Source of the DNA: an uncultured Bacteroidales bacterium
Lineage (GTDB): Bacteria > Bacteroidota > Bacteroidia > Bacteroidales > Paludibacteraceae
Direction: 5' to 3'
NCBI GenBank assembly: GCA_902784585.1
Contig: CACZVM010000001.1
Coordinates: 124,001 to 188,000, forward strand
Length of the DNA: 64,000 nt
The notes below the pieces were generated by a model that worked only from the letters and a program-made list of their open reading frames with translations, was not told the DNA's origin and did not search any database. This document shows, piece after piece, positions 24,149 to 32,958 of the stretch. How positions within the stretch are numbered: position 1 is the first letter of the stretch; every line of letters starts with the position of its first letter. A program made the position numbers and the translations under genes.

Positions 24149-25050
24149 TATTCGGAGAGTATTTGGTTTCGTAATCGACGGATACACTGAGTGTTGAACG
24201 TGTGTCCTGGTTTGTAAGCGATGATACGTCCCTGCAGCCGGAGTCCGAGCAGTGCGCTGTCGCCGATGACATCCAGCAGTTTGTGGCGTGCAGGTTCGTT
24301 CAGATAGTTGAGCGGCGAGAGGTAACCGAGCTTGGTGGCATCCATATGCGGTTGACCCATCTTATCGCAGAAATAGTCCATACCTTCCTGCGACATCTCT
24401 GTCTCGTAGATGACGAGTGCATTCTTCAGGTCTCCTCCTTTGATTAGTCCGACCCGCAATAGGGGTTCTATCTCACGTACAAAGCAGAAAGTGCGGGCAG
24501 ATGCCACTTCTTGGGGAAAATCATTGAGATTACGGAGCGTGGCGTGCTGCTCACGCAGAATATTGCTCTGGAAAGCGATAGTGACATCCACCTCATAATG
24601 GTCGCAAGGTTCGATGCGCATGATATGACCGTGTTCGGAGATATACTCGATCGGTTCGCGGACGATATATACCTGTTGCTCGGCATCTTGTTCCTCCAGT
24701 CCGACACGCAAGATTTCTTTGACAAAGAAACGAGCACTGCCGTCCAGGATAGGCATTTCGGGAGCGTTCACCTCTATGATACAATTGTCTACTCCGAGTG
24801 CATAGAGTGCGCTGAGTGCGTGCTCTACGGTACTCACTTTCCAGCGACCATGCTCGAGTACTGTGCCGCGTTCGGTGGCGGACACATAATCGGCCAGCGC
24901 CTGGAAACAAGGTTTATTGGGTAGGTCCACACGCCGCAGCCATACACCGGTGTTCGCCGGAGCGGGCAGAAATGTGGCGGTGATGTCCAAGCCTGTATGC
25001 AGACCTACGGAACGGAGTGTAAACTCCGATTTTATAGTGTGTTGCTTCAT
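24148..25050 (-). CDS. lpxC: UDP-3-O-acyl-N-acetylglucosamine deacetylase, stand-alone
   Basis: Zn2+ enzyme for the committed step of lipid A synthesis. 300 residues. Zn ligands are His77 in STVEHALSAL, and His and Asp in ARHKLLDVIGD; the general acid-base His lies in YKPGHTFN. The protein stops with IRRLRNQILSE just where many Bacteroidota LpxC proteins continue into a fused FabZ dehydratase domain (about 460 residues in total). Here the stop codon overlaps the lpxA start, so no FabZ segment or frameshifted remnant is present. It follows lpxD closely (stop to start 3 nt). Confidence 0.95.
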   Translation of the reverse strand: MKQHTIKSEFTLRSVGLHTGLDITATFLPAPANTGVWLRRVDLPNKPCFQALADYVSATERGTVLEHGRWKVSTVEHALSALYALGVDNCIIEVNAPEMPILDGSARFFVKEILRVGLEEQDAEQQVYIVREPIEYISEHGHIMRIEPCDHYEVDVTIAFQSNILREQHATLRNLNDFPQEVASARTFCFVREIEPLLRVGLIKGGDLKNALVIYETEMSQEGMDYFCDKMGQPHMDATKLGYLSPLNYLNEPARHKLLDVIGDSALLGLRLQGRIIAYKPGHTFNTQCIRRLRNQILSE

Positions 25051-25053
25051 ATC

Positions 25054-26064
25054 TTATTGTTTGGCGGCTTGTTTGAACTTAACCACAGCACGGCGCCAGA
25101 GAGCAGCGTCGATGGCAGGATAACCCATATAGGTGCCGGCCTTGCGGATGGAGTTGGGTACGCCTGTCTGGGCACCGAAGATACAGTTGTCGGCTATCTC
25201 GATGTGTCCGGCAACACCTACTTGTCCGGCCAGGATACAATGTTTGCCTATCTTGGAAGAACCGGCGATGCCGACTTGTGCACAGAGGAAGGTGGACTCG
25301 CCTACTTCGACGTTATGCGCCACCTGCACCAAATTGTCTATTTTTGCGTTGCGATGGATGATGGTGCTTCCCATCATAGCGCGGTCGATAGTGGTGTTGG
25401 CTCCAATCTCTACGTAGTCTTCTATGATGACGTTGCCTATCTGCGGAATCTTACGGTTCACGCCTTCAGCATCGGGCTCGAAACCGAAGCCGTCCGAACC
25501 GACAACCACTCCGGCATGCAAGATACAATCTTTGCCAATGATACAGTGAGCGTAGATTTTGACACCGGCATAGAGAATCGTATTGTCTCCGATGGTGACG
25601 TTCTCACCAATATACACATTCGGATAGATTTGCACGCCGGCTCCTAACTTCACATTCTTGCCGATATACGCGAAAGCACCGATGTATGCATCTTTCGGTA
25701 CGATCACTCCTTCGCTCACAAAAGAAGGTTGCTCCACGCCTTGTTTCTTCGGGTTCATCGCCTTACTCACCAGTTGCAGCAACTGTCCCATCGCTCCTCG
25801 TGCATTCTCCACAAGGATGATGGCGCCGCCAGCTTTCCCTTCCCCTTCCGGGAAAGTCATTTTACCTTCCACCACGCTGCGTGTTACAAGTATCACACCC
25901 GCTTTCGAGGTCATGATGAACGGCAGATATTTGGTGTCGGTGATGAAAGACAGATGATGCGCTTGCGCCGATTCTATCGGGGCTACATCACTCACCTTGG
26001 CGTTGGCGTTGCCGTACAATGCTCCGCCCAAAAGGACTGCTATCTGTTGTGCACTAAATTCCAT
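25054..26064 (-). CDS. lpxD: UDP-3-O-acylglucosamine N-acyltransferase
   Basis: 336 residues: an N-terminal uridine-binding domain (about 1-100), then hexapeptide beta-helix repeats and a C-terminal helix. Active-site region VQVAHNVEVGE contains the catalytic His. It adds the second 3-hydroxyacyl chain in lipid A synthesis. In the N-terminal domain the segment MTFPEGEGKAGG looks a few residues longer than usual and is encoded by a palindromic stretch (25833-25856). The gene overlaps the end of the upstream HD-domain gene by 11 nt. Confidence 0.95.
   Translation of the reverse strand: MEFSAQQIAVLLGGALYGNANAKVSDVAPIESAQAHHLSFITDTKYLPFIMTSKAGVILVTRSVVEGKMTFPEGEGKAGGAIILVENARGAMGQLLQLVSKAMNPKKQGVEQPSFVSEGVIVPKDAYIGAFAYIGKNVKLGAGVQIYPNVYIGENVTIGDNTILYAGVKIYAHCIIGKDCILHAGVVVGSDGFGFEPDAEGVNRKIPQIGNVIIEDYVEIGANTTIDRAMMGSTIIHRNAKIDNLVQVAHNVEVGESTFLCAQVGIAGSSKIGKHCILAGQVGVAGHIEIADNCIFGAQTGVPNSIRKAGTYMGYPAIDAALWRRAVVKFKQAAKQ
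25833..25856. repeat. Palindrome inside lpxD
   Basis: CTTTCCC (25833-25839) and GGGAAAG (25850-25856) are perfectly complementary around a 10-nt C-rich loop. It encodes the FPEGEGK insert. Confidence 0.55.
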
Positions 26065-27286
26065 CGATTCGATATTTGAATAAATACAGTTTCTTGGGTT
26101 TGCGTGTGAGCGAAGCCAGATCGAGTATCTCGCTTGCCTCCGCTATGTCGCGTACAGTGCCATCTGAATAGAGGATGTCGATCGTGTCGGCTTTCTCCGA
26201 ATAGGTATTGCTGGTGGACACATGTTCTGCCCAGCAGTAGGCAGCATCGGCTTGGCTGACGCCCAGTGCCTCAGCGTACTGTCGGTTGAGTGCCTCTTTC
26301 TGGGTATCCGTCAGCGGAGCATCCAGCAGCTCGCCACGGAAGAGTTGACGATGGATGAAGCTGCGGCTGAGCAGACTCAATACGCGGTCATCACTGCTGA
26401 TCCATGCCTTGATAGCCGACAGTACATCGTTGTCGTCGAGCAAAGCATATTGTTCCAGCGCTTCGCTGGTGGGGCTGAACATATCGAATGTGACGTTCTG
26501 ATAGAGGAAATAATGGAGCGCCGGCGAACAGAACAGCTCTTTGCCACGTCGTGCCAATTCCTTAGCGCGGCTCAGAATCTTGATCAGGTGTTGCTCGGCA
26601 GCTACGGAGGTCTTGTGCAGATAAACCTGCCAATACATCAGTCGGCGGGCCACAAGGAATTTTTCTACTGAGTAGATACCCTTGACTTGCACCACCAGGC
26701 GGTCGTGACGTACATCAAGCATCTTAAGCAGACGTTCACTGGCGACACGTCCCTCTTGTACTCCTGTGAAGAACGAGTCGCGACAGAGGTAGTCCATGCG
26801 ATCAACATCCAGTTGACTGGAGATGAGCTGATGGAGAAAATGCTTGTGGTACTCGTCTTTGAAGATGGCGATGGCTGTATCCAGTTGTCCGTGCAGATCC
26901 ATGTTGATACGCTGCATCATCAAGAGAGATATATCCTCGTGCGACACGCCATCGACGATGGTATGTTCCAGCACATGTGAGAAAGGTCCGTGTCCGATGT
27001 CATGCAGCAGGATGGCAATCATCGCTGCGGTGGCTTCCGTTTCGCTGATCTCCACGTCCTTTTGGCGGAGCGAGTGGATGGCTTCCTGCATCAGGTGCAT
27101 CGCACCGATTGAGTGTGCAAAGCGACTATGCATCGCACCGGGGTAAACCAGATAAGAAAGTCCTAATTGGCGAATACGACTCAAGCGTTGAACGTACGGG
27201 TGCTGGAGCACATCGTAGATCAGCTCGTTCGGGATAGACAAGAACCCGAAGACGGGGTCGTTGATTATTTTGCGTTTATTGGCCAT
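26054..27286 (-). CDS. HD-domain phosphohydrolase (dNTPase/SAMHD1-like)
   Basis: About 410 residues. HD metal site: RLSRIRQLGLSYLVYPGAMHSRFAHSIGAMHL, then LLHDIGHGPFSHVLEH (His-Asp pair), and DVDRMDYLCRDSF with the distal Asp. This is the pattern of dGTPase/SAMHD1-like dNTP triphosphohydrolases and related HD proteins, so a role in nucleotide pool control is inferred. The start at 27286 (MANKRKII) is used because the promoter box at 27306-27314 lies inside a longer frame from 27337. First gene of the run through lpxD-lpxC-lpxA-glnS-phoH. Confidence 0.88.
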   Translation of the reverse strand: MANKRKIINDPVFGFLSIPNELIYDVLQHPYVQRLSRIRQLGLSYLVYPGAMHSRFAHSIGAMHLMQEAIHSLRQKDVEISETEATAAMIAILLHDIGHGPFSHVLEHTIVDGVSHEDISLLMMQRINMDLHGQLDTAIAIFKDEYHKHFLHQLISSQLDVDRMDYLCRDSFFTGVQEGRVASERLLKMLDVRHDRLVVQVKGIYSVEKFLVARRLMYWQVYLHKTSVAAEQHLIKILSRAKELARRGKELFCSPALHYFLYQNVTFDMFSPTSEALEQYALLDDNDVLSAIKAWISSDDRVLSLLSRSFIHRQLFRGELLDAPLTDTQKEALNRQYAEALGVSQADAAYCWAEHVSTSNTYSEKADTIDILYSDGTVRDIAEASEILDLASLTRKPKKLYLFKYRIDGI

Positions 27287-27305
27287 ACAAAAAAGTAAAA
27301 AGCGT

Positions 27306-27338
27306 GCAAAGGTACTGTTTTTTTTCGATATACGCAAA
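27306..27338 (-). promoter_or_regulatory. Promoter of the HD-lpxD-lpxC-lpxA-glnS operon
   Basis: Minus strand: TTTGCGTATATC (-33) and TACCTTTGC (-7), 24 nt apart with an A-tract between. It is the only strong promoter before the tRNA-Leu promoter at 20298. Confidence 0.8.
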
Positions 27339-27366
27339 TATTTAGTACTTAATTTACTTAATTAAC

Positions 27367-27395
27367 AAAAAAAGTCGCCATTGGCGACCTTTTTT
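27367..27395 (-). terminator. Terminator after deoC
   Basis: Stem GTCGCC/GGCGAC (27374-27379, 27383-27388) with a 3-nt loop and A/T tracts on both sides. It lies 19 nt beyond the deoC stop on the minus strand. Confidence 0.8.
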
Positions 27396-27413
27396 GAGTA
27401 TTGTACCGACGGA

Positions 27414-28292
27414 TTAGAAGTGCTTGGTCTCCTTGCCGACGATGCTCGAGAGCAGGTTGTTGGCGAGGCGGCTTGCGCCGAAGCGGAACCACTCGTTGTT
27501 GAGCCACTCTTCGCCGAGGATCTCTTTTACCAACGTGAAATGTTGTACTGCCTCGTCGGTTGTAGAAACGCCACCTGCAGGTTTGTAACCCATCTTGATG
27601 CCGGCTTTCTCTTTCCAAGCCTTGATAGCGTGGCACATTACGAAGGTAGCCTCCGGCGTAGCGTTCACAGCGATCTTACCGGTAGAGGTCTTGATGAAGT
27701 CGCAGCCTGCAGCCATCGAAAGGATCGATGCCTTCCAGATGTTCTCTGCGGTATTGAGCATACCGGTCTCGAGGATTACTTTGAGGTGGTGGTCGCCACA
27801 AACAGCCTTGAGTTCTGCAATCTCATCGAAGCATTCCTGATAGCGTCCCTCGAGGAACTTACCAACTGAGAGAACGATATCGATTTCGGTTGCACCTGCT
27901 TTGAGTGCGAGTGCGGTCTCTGCCACTTTCACTTCCAGGAAGCTCTGTGAACTTGGGAAGACACCTGAAACACAAGCGATGCGGAATTTAGGATCTTTCA
28001 GCGCTTTGCGTACGTACTCAGCCATAGCAGGATATACACAAATAGCAGCTACGTTAGGAATACCCGGGAACTTCTCTTCGAAAGTATTCACAGCGTTCGC
28101 CATTTTCTCAACGCGTGCGATGGTATCATCTGCGCTCAGCGTGGTGTAGTCGATCTGGTGGAGGCACTCCTTCCAAACCTCTACGTTGTTGTTCTCTGCA
28201 AAATGCTTTGCGAGGATGTCAGCTACTTGAGCTTTGACTTGCTCATCGGTAAACGGGCAGGGGTACTGCGCAAATAATTCTTCAAAATTCAT
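27414..28292 (-). CDS. deoC: Deoxyribose-phosphate aldolase
   Basis: 292 residues, a TIM-barrel class I aldolase that splits 2-deoxyribose 5-phosphate into glyceraldehyde 3-phosphate and acetaldehyde for nucleoside breakdown. The Schiff-base Lys is in FIKTSTGK (Lys201), and the proton-relay Lys in GYKPAGGV (Lys237). The start at 28292 (MNFEELFAQY) is preferred; the frame extends upstream through psd but without family sequence. It is third in the operon SRPBCC-psd-deoC (19-nt gap after psd) and is followed by a terminator. Confidence 0.94.
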   Translation of the reverse strand: MNFEELFAQYPCPFTDEQVKAQVADILAKHFAENNNVEVWKECLHQIDYTTLSADDTIARVEKMANAVNTFEEKFPGIPNVAAICVYPAMAEYVRKALKDPKFRIACVSGVFPSSQSFLEVKVAETALALKAGATEIDIVLSVGKFLEGRYQECFDEIAELKAVCGDHHLKVILETGMLNTAENIWKASILSMAAGCDFIKTSTGKIAVNATPEATFVMCHAIKAWKEKAGIKMGYKPAGGVSTTDEAVQHFTLVKEILGEEWLNNEWFRFGASRLANNLLSSIVGKETKHF

Positions 28293-28311
28293 ACTTTTGG
28301 TATTTTTAGGG

Positions 28312-29067
28312 TTAAACTTTTTCTGTTGACTTCTTGATAGCCTTGGGCTTGGCGGCTTTAGGCGCTTTGGGTGCTTTCGCTTCTTTCGCCTGCTTTTCAT
28401 CCGCCAGACGCGCAATGATGGTCTCGTTGCCGCGAACAGCTTCGCCCACCGTCACAAACATCTCTGTATCCAGCGGCAAATACATATCCACGCGCGAGCC
28501 CAACTTGATAAAGCCCAGATGGGTATTGCGATGGGCCTGATGGCCGGGTTTGGCATAGGTGACAATACGACGTGCCATCGCTCCGGCTACCTGACGTACG
28601 GCGATTTGTATCTTCGAAGGTGTCTCGATCACCACAAGCGAACGCTCGTTTTCGGTGCTGGACTTAGGCAACCACGCCCCTTTGTGGCGTCCTTTCTGGT
28701 GCTCGCTGACCAGTACGGTTCCCTCGATAGGATACCAGTTGGCATGGACGTTAAAGGGCGACATGAAGATGGAAACCTGCAGTTTCTTCTCATGGAAATA
28801 CTCGTTCTCCTCGGTGGGTTCGATCACAACGACCCGACCGTCCGCCGGTGCGATGATGAAATTAGGATCGTCAATCTCCAGCACGCGTACAGGATTGCGG
28901 AAAAAATAGGTGACGAACACCAACAGCATAGCCGCCAGTATCAATGTGATTGCAAAGATCCACTGTGGTTGAACAAACAAGTAGATAGGGACATTGATCA
29001 GAAACAACAGCAGAACGGTACCTACTATCAGGCCGCGTCCTTCTCTATGAATACGGGGATGTTTCAT
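28312..29067 (-). CDS. psd: Phosphatidylserine decarboxylase (small, processed type)
   Basis: 251 residues. Pyruvoyl enzyme that makes phosphatidylethanolamine from phosphatidylserine at the inner membrane. Two membrane helices lie near the N-terminus (about 12-53). The core includes APADGRVVVIE, FMSPFNVHANWYPIEG and the self-cleavage motif LGS (189-191, in FIKLGSRVDMYLP), where Ser becomes the pyruvoyl group. A C-terminal tail rich in Ala/Pro/Lys (repeats of KAPK/AAKPK) is not part of the fold. The start at 29067 is chosen over 29112, which would overlap the upstream gene. Confidence 0.93.
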   Translation of the reverse strand: MKHPRIHREGRGLIVGTVLLLFLINVPIYLFVQPQWIFAITLILAAMLLVFVTYFFRNPVRVLEIDDPNFIIAPADGRVVVIEPTEENEYFHEKKLQVSIFMSPFNVHANWYPIEGTVLVSEHQKGRHKGAWLPKSSTENERSLVVIETPSKIQIAVRQVAGAMARRIVTYAKPGHQAHRNTHLGFIKLGSRVDMYLPLDTEMFVTVGEAVRGNETIIARLADEKQAKEAKAPKAPKAAKPKAIKKSTEKV

Positions 29068-29102
29068 ATTGGGAGTGTGATTTTGATGATTTCTATTTAG
29101 GG

Positions 29103-29528
29103 TTATTGCCATGCGGCGTAGGGGAATTGTGCGAGCATATCGGCTGCCTGGTCAAGGCCTTGCTGCAGCTTCTTGTTAATCATAAAGCGGAACATCATCG
29201 GGATGTCGGCTTTGATGGTCAGTTTGAGCCGGGTATCAGTAGGCGACACCTCTTTCATCTGAATCCAAAGATTAGCATCCATAGGTATGCCTTCTACTCC
29301 AAACTTAACTGTATCGTTCTCAATACGATCGACAATGACAATCGTGATTTTTTGGCCCAGACCATCCACTTTCATGCGTACATAGTCGGAGTCTATCTCC
29401 ATCTCCTGCACCTTGTCCTGCGGAATGAGGTCTCGTACTTTTTCGAGATTCTTCAGGTCGCTGAGAACGCGATAGATTTGCGCGGCGGGATAGGCGGCCG
29501 ATGTGATTTTGCTTTCGTATTTATCCAT
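29103..29528 (-). CDS. SRPBCC/START-like domain protein
   Basis: 141 residues. The pattern MDKYESKI...PAAQIYRVLSDLKNLEKV followed by VDGLGQKITIVIVDRIENDTVKFG and a C-terminal helix fits the SRPBCC (polyketide cyclase/START-like) hydrophobic-pocket fold. The ligand is unknown. It heads the operon with psd, 35 nt upstream of its start, so a link to lipid handling is possible but is only inference. The promoter at 29535-29567 lies directly upstream. Confidence 0.8.
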   Translation of the reverse strand: MDKYESKITSAAYPAAQIYRVLSDLKNLEKVRDLIPQDKVQEMEIDSDYVRMKVDGLGQKITIVIVDRIENDTVKFGVEGIPMDANLWIQMKEVSPTDTRLKLTIKADIPMMFRFMINKKLQQGLDQAADMLAQFPYAAWQ

Positions 29529-29534
29529 TTGGCT

Positions 29535-29567
29535 GCAAAATTACTAAAAATAATTGATATGCGCAAA
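29535..29567 (-). promoter_or_regulatory. Promoter of SRPBCC-psd-deoC
   Basis: Minus strand: TTTGCGCATATC (-33) and TAATTTTGC (-7), with 24-nt spacing; nearly leaderless start at 29528. Confidence 0.75.
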
Positions 29568-29603
29568 TAATTTAGTAACTTTTGCGATTTTATTGATTTT
29601 TTT

Positions 29604-29636
29604 GTTGTGTATATCAGAAAATAGCAGTACCTTTGC
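29604..29636 (+). promoter_or_regulatory. Promoter of panC-pdxB
   Basis: GTTGTGTATATC (weak -33, from 29604) and TACCTTTGC at 29628-29636, at the standard spacing. Divergent from the promoter at 29535. Confidence 0.7.
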
Positions 29637-29656
29637 AGCCAAATTGTGAAAAAAGT

Positions 29657-30520
29657 ATGCAAATTCTTACAACTAAAGAAGCGTTGCAGCAGGCGGTAGC
29701 TGCTAGCAAGCAGGCAGGTCAAACCATTGGTTTGGTTCCGACGATGGGTGCGTTGCACGCGGGACACGCCAGTCTTGTGCGTCGTGCCGTAGAGGAGAAC
29801 GATGTATGTTTTGTTTCGGTGTTTGTCAATCCGACCCAGTTTAACAACAAAGAGGATCTGGCCAAGTATCCGCGTGATATAGAACGTGATGCCGCTTTGT
29901 TGCGCAGCATAGGTGCATCCTATGTGTTTGCTCCGACGCCGGAAGAGATGTACACCGAAGAAGAGATGAATAGTACGTTTTCTTTCGATTTCAACGGACT
30001 GGATCAGGTGATGGAAGGGAAGATGCGTCCGGGTCATTTCAACGGTGTAGTACAAGTGGTAAGCCGTTTGTTCTATCTGGTGCAACCGGACAAGGCATAT
30101 TTTGGCGAGAAGGACTACCAGCAGTTAGCTATCATCCATCATATGGTGGAGCGAAGTTCGTTGTCCGGCACTTTCGGCAGCCTGCAGATCGTGGGTTGTC
30201 CTATCGTACGTGAGGAATCGGGTTTGGCCTTGTCGAGCCGAAACGAACGCCTTTCTGCTGCTGAAAAAGAGACCGCTTTGGGTATATCCAGAACACTCTT
30301 TGCTTCGCTGGAATGGGCTAAAGAACCCGGTGCGAGCGTTAAGGAGGTGGAGCACCGCGTGGTGGATACCATCAATGCGATTGAGGGCTTGGAAGTGGAA
30401 TACTACGAGATAGTGGATCAGGCCACATTGCTGCCCACCGATACGTTTGAACATGCTATCGGATGTGTCACCGTCTATTGTGGTCCGGTCCGACTGATTG
30501 ACAACATCCGATACGCGTGA
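29657..30520 (+). CDS. panC: Pantothenate synthetase
   Basis: 287 residues. ATP-dependent joining of pantoate and beta-alanine to pantothenate for coenzyme A. Motifs: PTMGALHAGHASLV (HxGH at 34-37), FVNPTQFNNKEDL, KMRPGHFNGVVQVV, KAYFGEKDYQQL and the KMSKS-like ALSSRNERLS. The start at 29657 is downstream of the promoter box; the frame from 29633 would begin inside it. The stop overlaps the GTG of pdxB. Confidence 0.96.
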   Translation: MQILTTKEALQQAVAASKQAGQTIGLVPTMGALHAGHASLVRRAVEENDVCFVSVFVNPTQFNNKEDLAKYPRDIERDAALLRSIGASYVFAPTPEEMYTEEEMNSTFSFDFNGLDQVMEGKMRPGHFNGVVQVVSRLFYLVQPDKAYFGEKDYQQLAIIHHMVERSSLSGTFGSLQIVGCPIVREESGLALSSRNERLSAAEKETALGISRTLFASLEWAKEPGASVKEVEHRVVDTINAIEGLEVEYYEIVDQATLLPTDTFEHAIGCVTVYCGPVRLIDNIRYA

Positions 30521-31458
30521 AGATAGTAGCCGACATAGCTATTCCCTATCTGGCAGAGGCCGTTTGCGCCGGTTGGTCGGATGTGCATATTTGTCCGATG
30601 AAACCGGAAGAAATCGACCATGAGGCGTTGTTGGATGCGGATGTGCTGGTGGTTCGAACAAGGACGAAGGTGGATGCCGCGTTGCTGAGTGGCACGAAGG
30701 TGCGATTGGTATGTACGGCGACTATTGGATATGATCACATAGATACAACGTGGTGTGAACAGAATGGGGTGCGGTGGAGCGCGTGTCCAGGCTGTAACGC
30801 ACAGGCTGTGTGCGACTATATAGAAGAGGTGTTGAACGAACTTTCAGCCTCCGGCCGTCAGCCCTCGGTAGTAGGCATAGTGGGTGTGGGACATGTAGGA
30901 TCGCTGGTAGCAGAGATGGCCGATCGAAAAGGGATGCAGGTTCTGCTTAACGATCCGCCGAAAGGGATAGGTGTTAGTCTCGATGAAATCGCAAGAAATA
31001 GCGATATTATCACCTTTCATACCCCGTTGGATCAGACTACTTATCACCTCTGTGATGCGAACTTTTTGAGTAAAACCCGTTCGGAAACGCTGATCATCAA
31101 TGCCGCCCGCGGCGGCGTGGTGGATGAGAAGGCATTGCTGGCGAGTGGACGAGAGTTTGTGCTGGATACATGGGAAGGCGAGCCGGATGTGAATGCGGAG
31201 GCAGTAGAGAAGGCACGCTTGGCGACGATGCACATAGCCGGATACTCACAAGAGGGCAAAAAACGGGCTACAGAGATGTGTTTGGAAGCAATTTCGCAAG
31301 AATTTGATCTTCCGATTTTGTCAGTTGACAAAAAAGTTGTATCTTTGCAGCCGATTTCGGGTGACAGTAGTCCCGGATGGGTGGAGCGAATCAGCAATCA
31401 GTTGAAAGCAGCACCTAGGGATTTTGAATTATTACGAAAAAACTATATACTACGATAA
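30517..31458 (+). CDS. pdxB: 4-phosphoerythronate dehydrogenase (PdxB-like)
   Basis: 313 residues, somewhat shorter than typical PdxB (about 350-380). D-2-hydroxyacid dehydrogenase fold: CTATIGYDHID, NAQAVCDYIEEVL, NAD-binding GIVGVGHVGSLVAE, and catalytic INAARGGVVDE and HIAGYSQEGK (catalytic His). It acts in the DXP-independent pyridoxal phosphate pathway. GTG start overlapping the panC stop (GTGA). A short stretch after NELSASGRQPS hints at a degenerate CAGCC-type repeat. The region coding for the C-terminal domain also carries the promoter for proS (31317-31348). Confidence 0.88.
   Translation: MKIVADIAIPYLAEAVCAGWSDVHICPMKPEEIDHEALLDADVLVVRTRTKVDAALLSGTKVRLVCTATIGYDHIDTTWCEQNGVRWSACPGCNAQAVCDYIEEVLNELSASGRQPSVVGIVGVGHVGSLVAEMADRKGMQVLLNDPPKGIGVSLDEIARNSDIITFHTPLDQTTYHLCDANFLSKTRSETLIINAARGGVVDEKALLASGREFVLDTWEGEPDVNAEAVEKARLATMHIAGYSQEGKKRATEMCLEAISQEFDLPILSVDKKVVSLQPISGDSSPGWVERISNQLKAAPRDFELLRKNYILR
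31317..31348 (+). promoter_or_regulatory. Promoter of proS inside pdxB
   Basis: TTTG at 31317 and TATCTTTGC at 31340-31348 (spacing one shorter than usual), with an A-tract between. It lies fully within the pdxB coding region, 110 nt before proS. Confidence 0.6.
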
Positions 31459-32949
31459 ATGGCTAATTTTCAGAAACTTACCTCTCGCGCAGAGGATTAT
31501 TCGAAGTGGTACAACGAGTTGGTTGTGAAGGCAGATTTGGCGGAGCAGAGTGCTGTCCGCGGTTGTATGGTGATCAAGCCCTACGGTTACGCTATTTGGG
31601 AGACCATACAGCACGAGTTGGATCGTCGTTTTAAGGAGCAAGGTGTGAAGAATGCATATTTCCCGCTCTTGATCCCCAAGTCGTTTTTGAGTCGTGAGGC
31701 AGAGCACGTAGAGGGTTTTGCCAAGGAGTGCGCCGTAGTGACGCATCACCGTCTGATGAACGACCCGAACGGTAAGGGTGTGGTGGTGGATCCGGAAGCC
31801 AAACTGGAGGAAGAACTGATCATCCGTCCGACTTCGGAGACAATCATATGGAGTACGTATAAGAATTGGATTTCTTCTTATCGCGACCTGCCTATCCTTT
31901 GTAACCAGTGGTGTAACGTGATGCGCTGGGAGATGCGTACGCGTCTGTTCCTCCGTACCGCAGAGTTCCTCTGGCAAGAGGGACACACGGCACATGCCAC
32001 GAAGGAGGAGGCAGAAGACTATGCACGCAGGATGCTGGACGTATATGCTGATTTTGCAGAAAACGTGATGGCTATACCGGTAGTGAAAGGTGTGAAGAGC
32101 CCGAATGAGCGTTTTGCAGGTGCACTCAATACTTATTGTATCGAGGCGATGATGCAGGACGGTAAGGCATTGCAGGCCGGTACGAGTCACTTCTTGGGAC
32201 AGAATTTCGCCAAGAGTTTTGATGTGCAGTTCTTGAGCAAGGAGAACAAGCTGGAGTATGTTTGGGCCACCAGTTGGGGTGTTTCGACCCGTCTGATGGG
32301 TGCATTGATCATGACGCACTCGGATGATAGCGGTTTGGTATTGCCGCCTCATTTGGCACCGATACAGGTAGTGATTGTTCCGATCTTCAAGAAACAGGAA
32401 GACCTCGACAAACTGATGGAGCGTCTGAACCCGATAGCCGATAAACTGCAGGCGATGGGAGTGCGTGTGAAGGTAGATACAGATGAGAAGTATACGCCGG
32501 GATATAAGTTCGCTGACTATGAACTGAAGGGTGTACCTGTTCGTCTGGCGATGGGAGGCCGTGATCTGGAGAACGGAACGATAGAGATTGCCCGTCGCGA
32601 TACGCAGACCAAAGAGACTATTTCCATCGATGGAATCGAAGGAATTGTGGTATCACTGCTTGAGGAGATTCAGAAGAATCTGCTGAAGAAAGCCCTGGAT
32701 TTCCGCATTGCCAACACGCGTGAGGTGAACAGTTATGAGGAGTTCAAGGAGGAAGTGAAGAAAGGCGGTTTCGTGCTGGCTCACTGGGATGGTACACCGG
32801 AAACGGAGCAGAAGATCAAGGACGAGACCAAGGCAACGATACGTTGTATTCCTTTGGCAGACCTGCCGGGACACAAGAACGAGCCGGGTACGTGTATGGT
32901 AACCGGAAAGCCGAGTGCAGGCCGCGTGGTGTTTGCCTTGAATTATTAA
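31459..32949 (+). CDS. proS: Prolyl-tRNA synthetase (short, archaeal/eukaryote-like type)
   Basis: 496 residues, class IIa. The type without the bacterial editing insertion, as in archaea and many anaerobes. Motif 2-like [33 protein letters not shown], motif 3-like [10 protein letters not shown], and the anticodon-binding domain [11 protein letters not shown] zinc-type C-terminal part is suggested by the late Cys residues. The stop is 9 nt from the convergent methyltransferase stop, with no room for a terminator. Confidence 0.95.
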   Translation: MANFQKLTSRAEDYSKWYNELVVKADLAEQSAVRGCMVIKPYGYAIWETIQHELDRRFKEQGVKNAYFPLLIPKSFLSREAEHVEGFAKECAVVTHHRLMNDPNGKGVVVDPEAKLEEELIIRPTSETIIWSTYKNWISSYRDLPILCNQWCNVMRWEMRTRLFLRTAEFLWQEGHTAHATKEEAEDYARRMLDVYADFAENVMAIPVVKGVKSPNERFAGALNTYCIEAMMQDGKALQAGTSHFLGQNFAKSFDVQFLSKENKLEYVWATSWGVSTRLMGALIMTHSDDSGLVLPPHLAPIQVVIVPIFKKQEDLDKLMERLNPIADKLQAMGVRVKVDTDEKYTPGYKFADYELKGVPVRLAMGGRDLENGTIEIARRDTQTKETISIDGIEGIVVSLLEEIQKNLLKKALDFRIANTREVNSYEEFKEEVKKGGFVLAHWDGTPETEQKIKDETKATIRCIPLADLPGHKNEPGTCMVTGKPSAGRVVFALNY

Positions 32950-32958
32950 GGAAACGAC

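Noticed and set aside
24140..24150. A frameshift hiding a FabZ domain after lpxC
   Set aside because: The next sequence is lpxA, starting at the very stop codon (TAATG); no dehydratase motif is found in any frame nearby.
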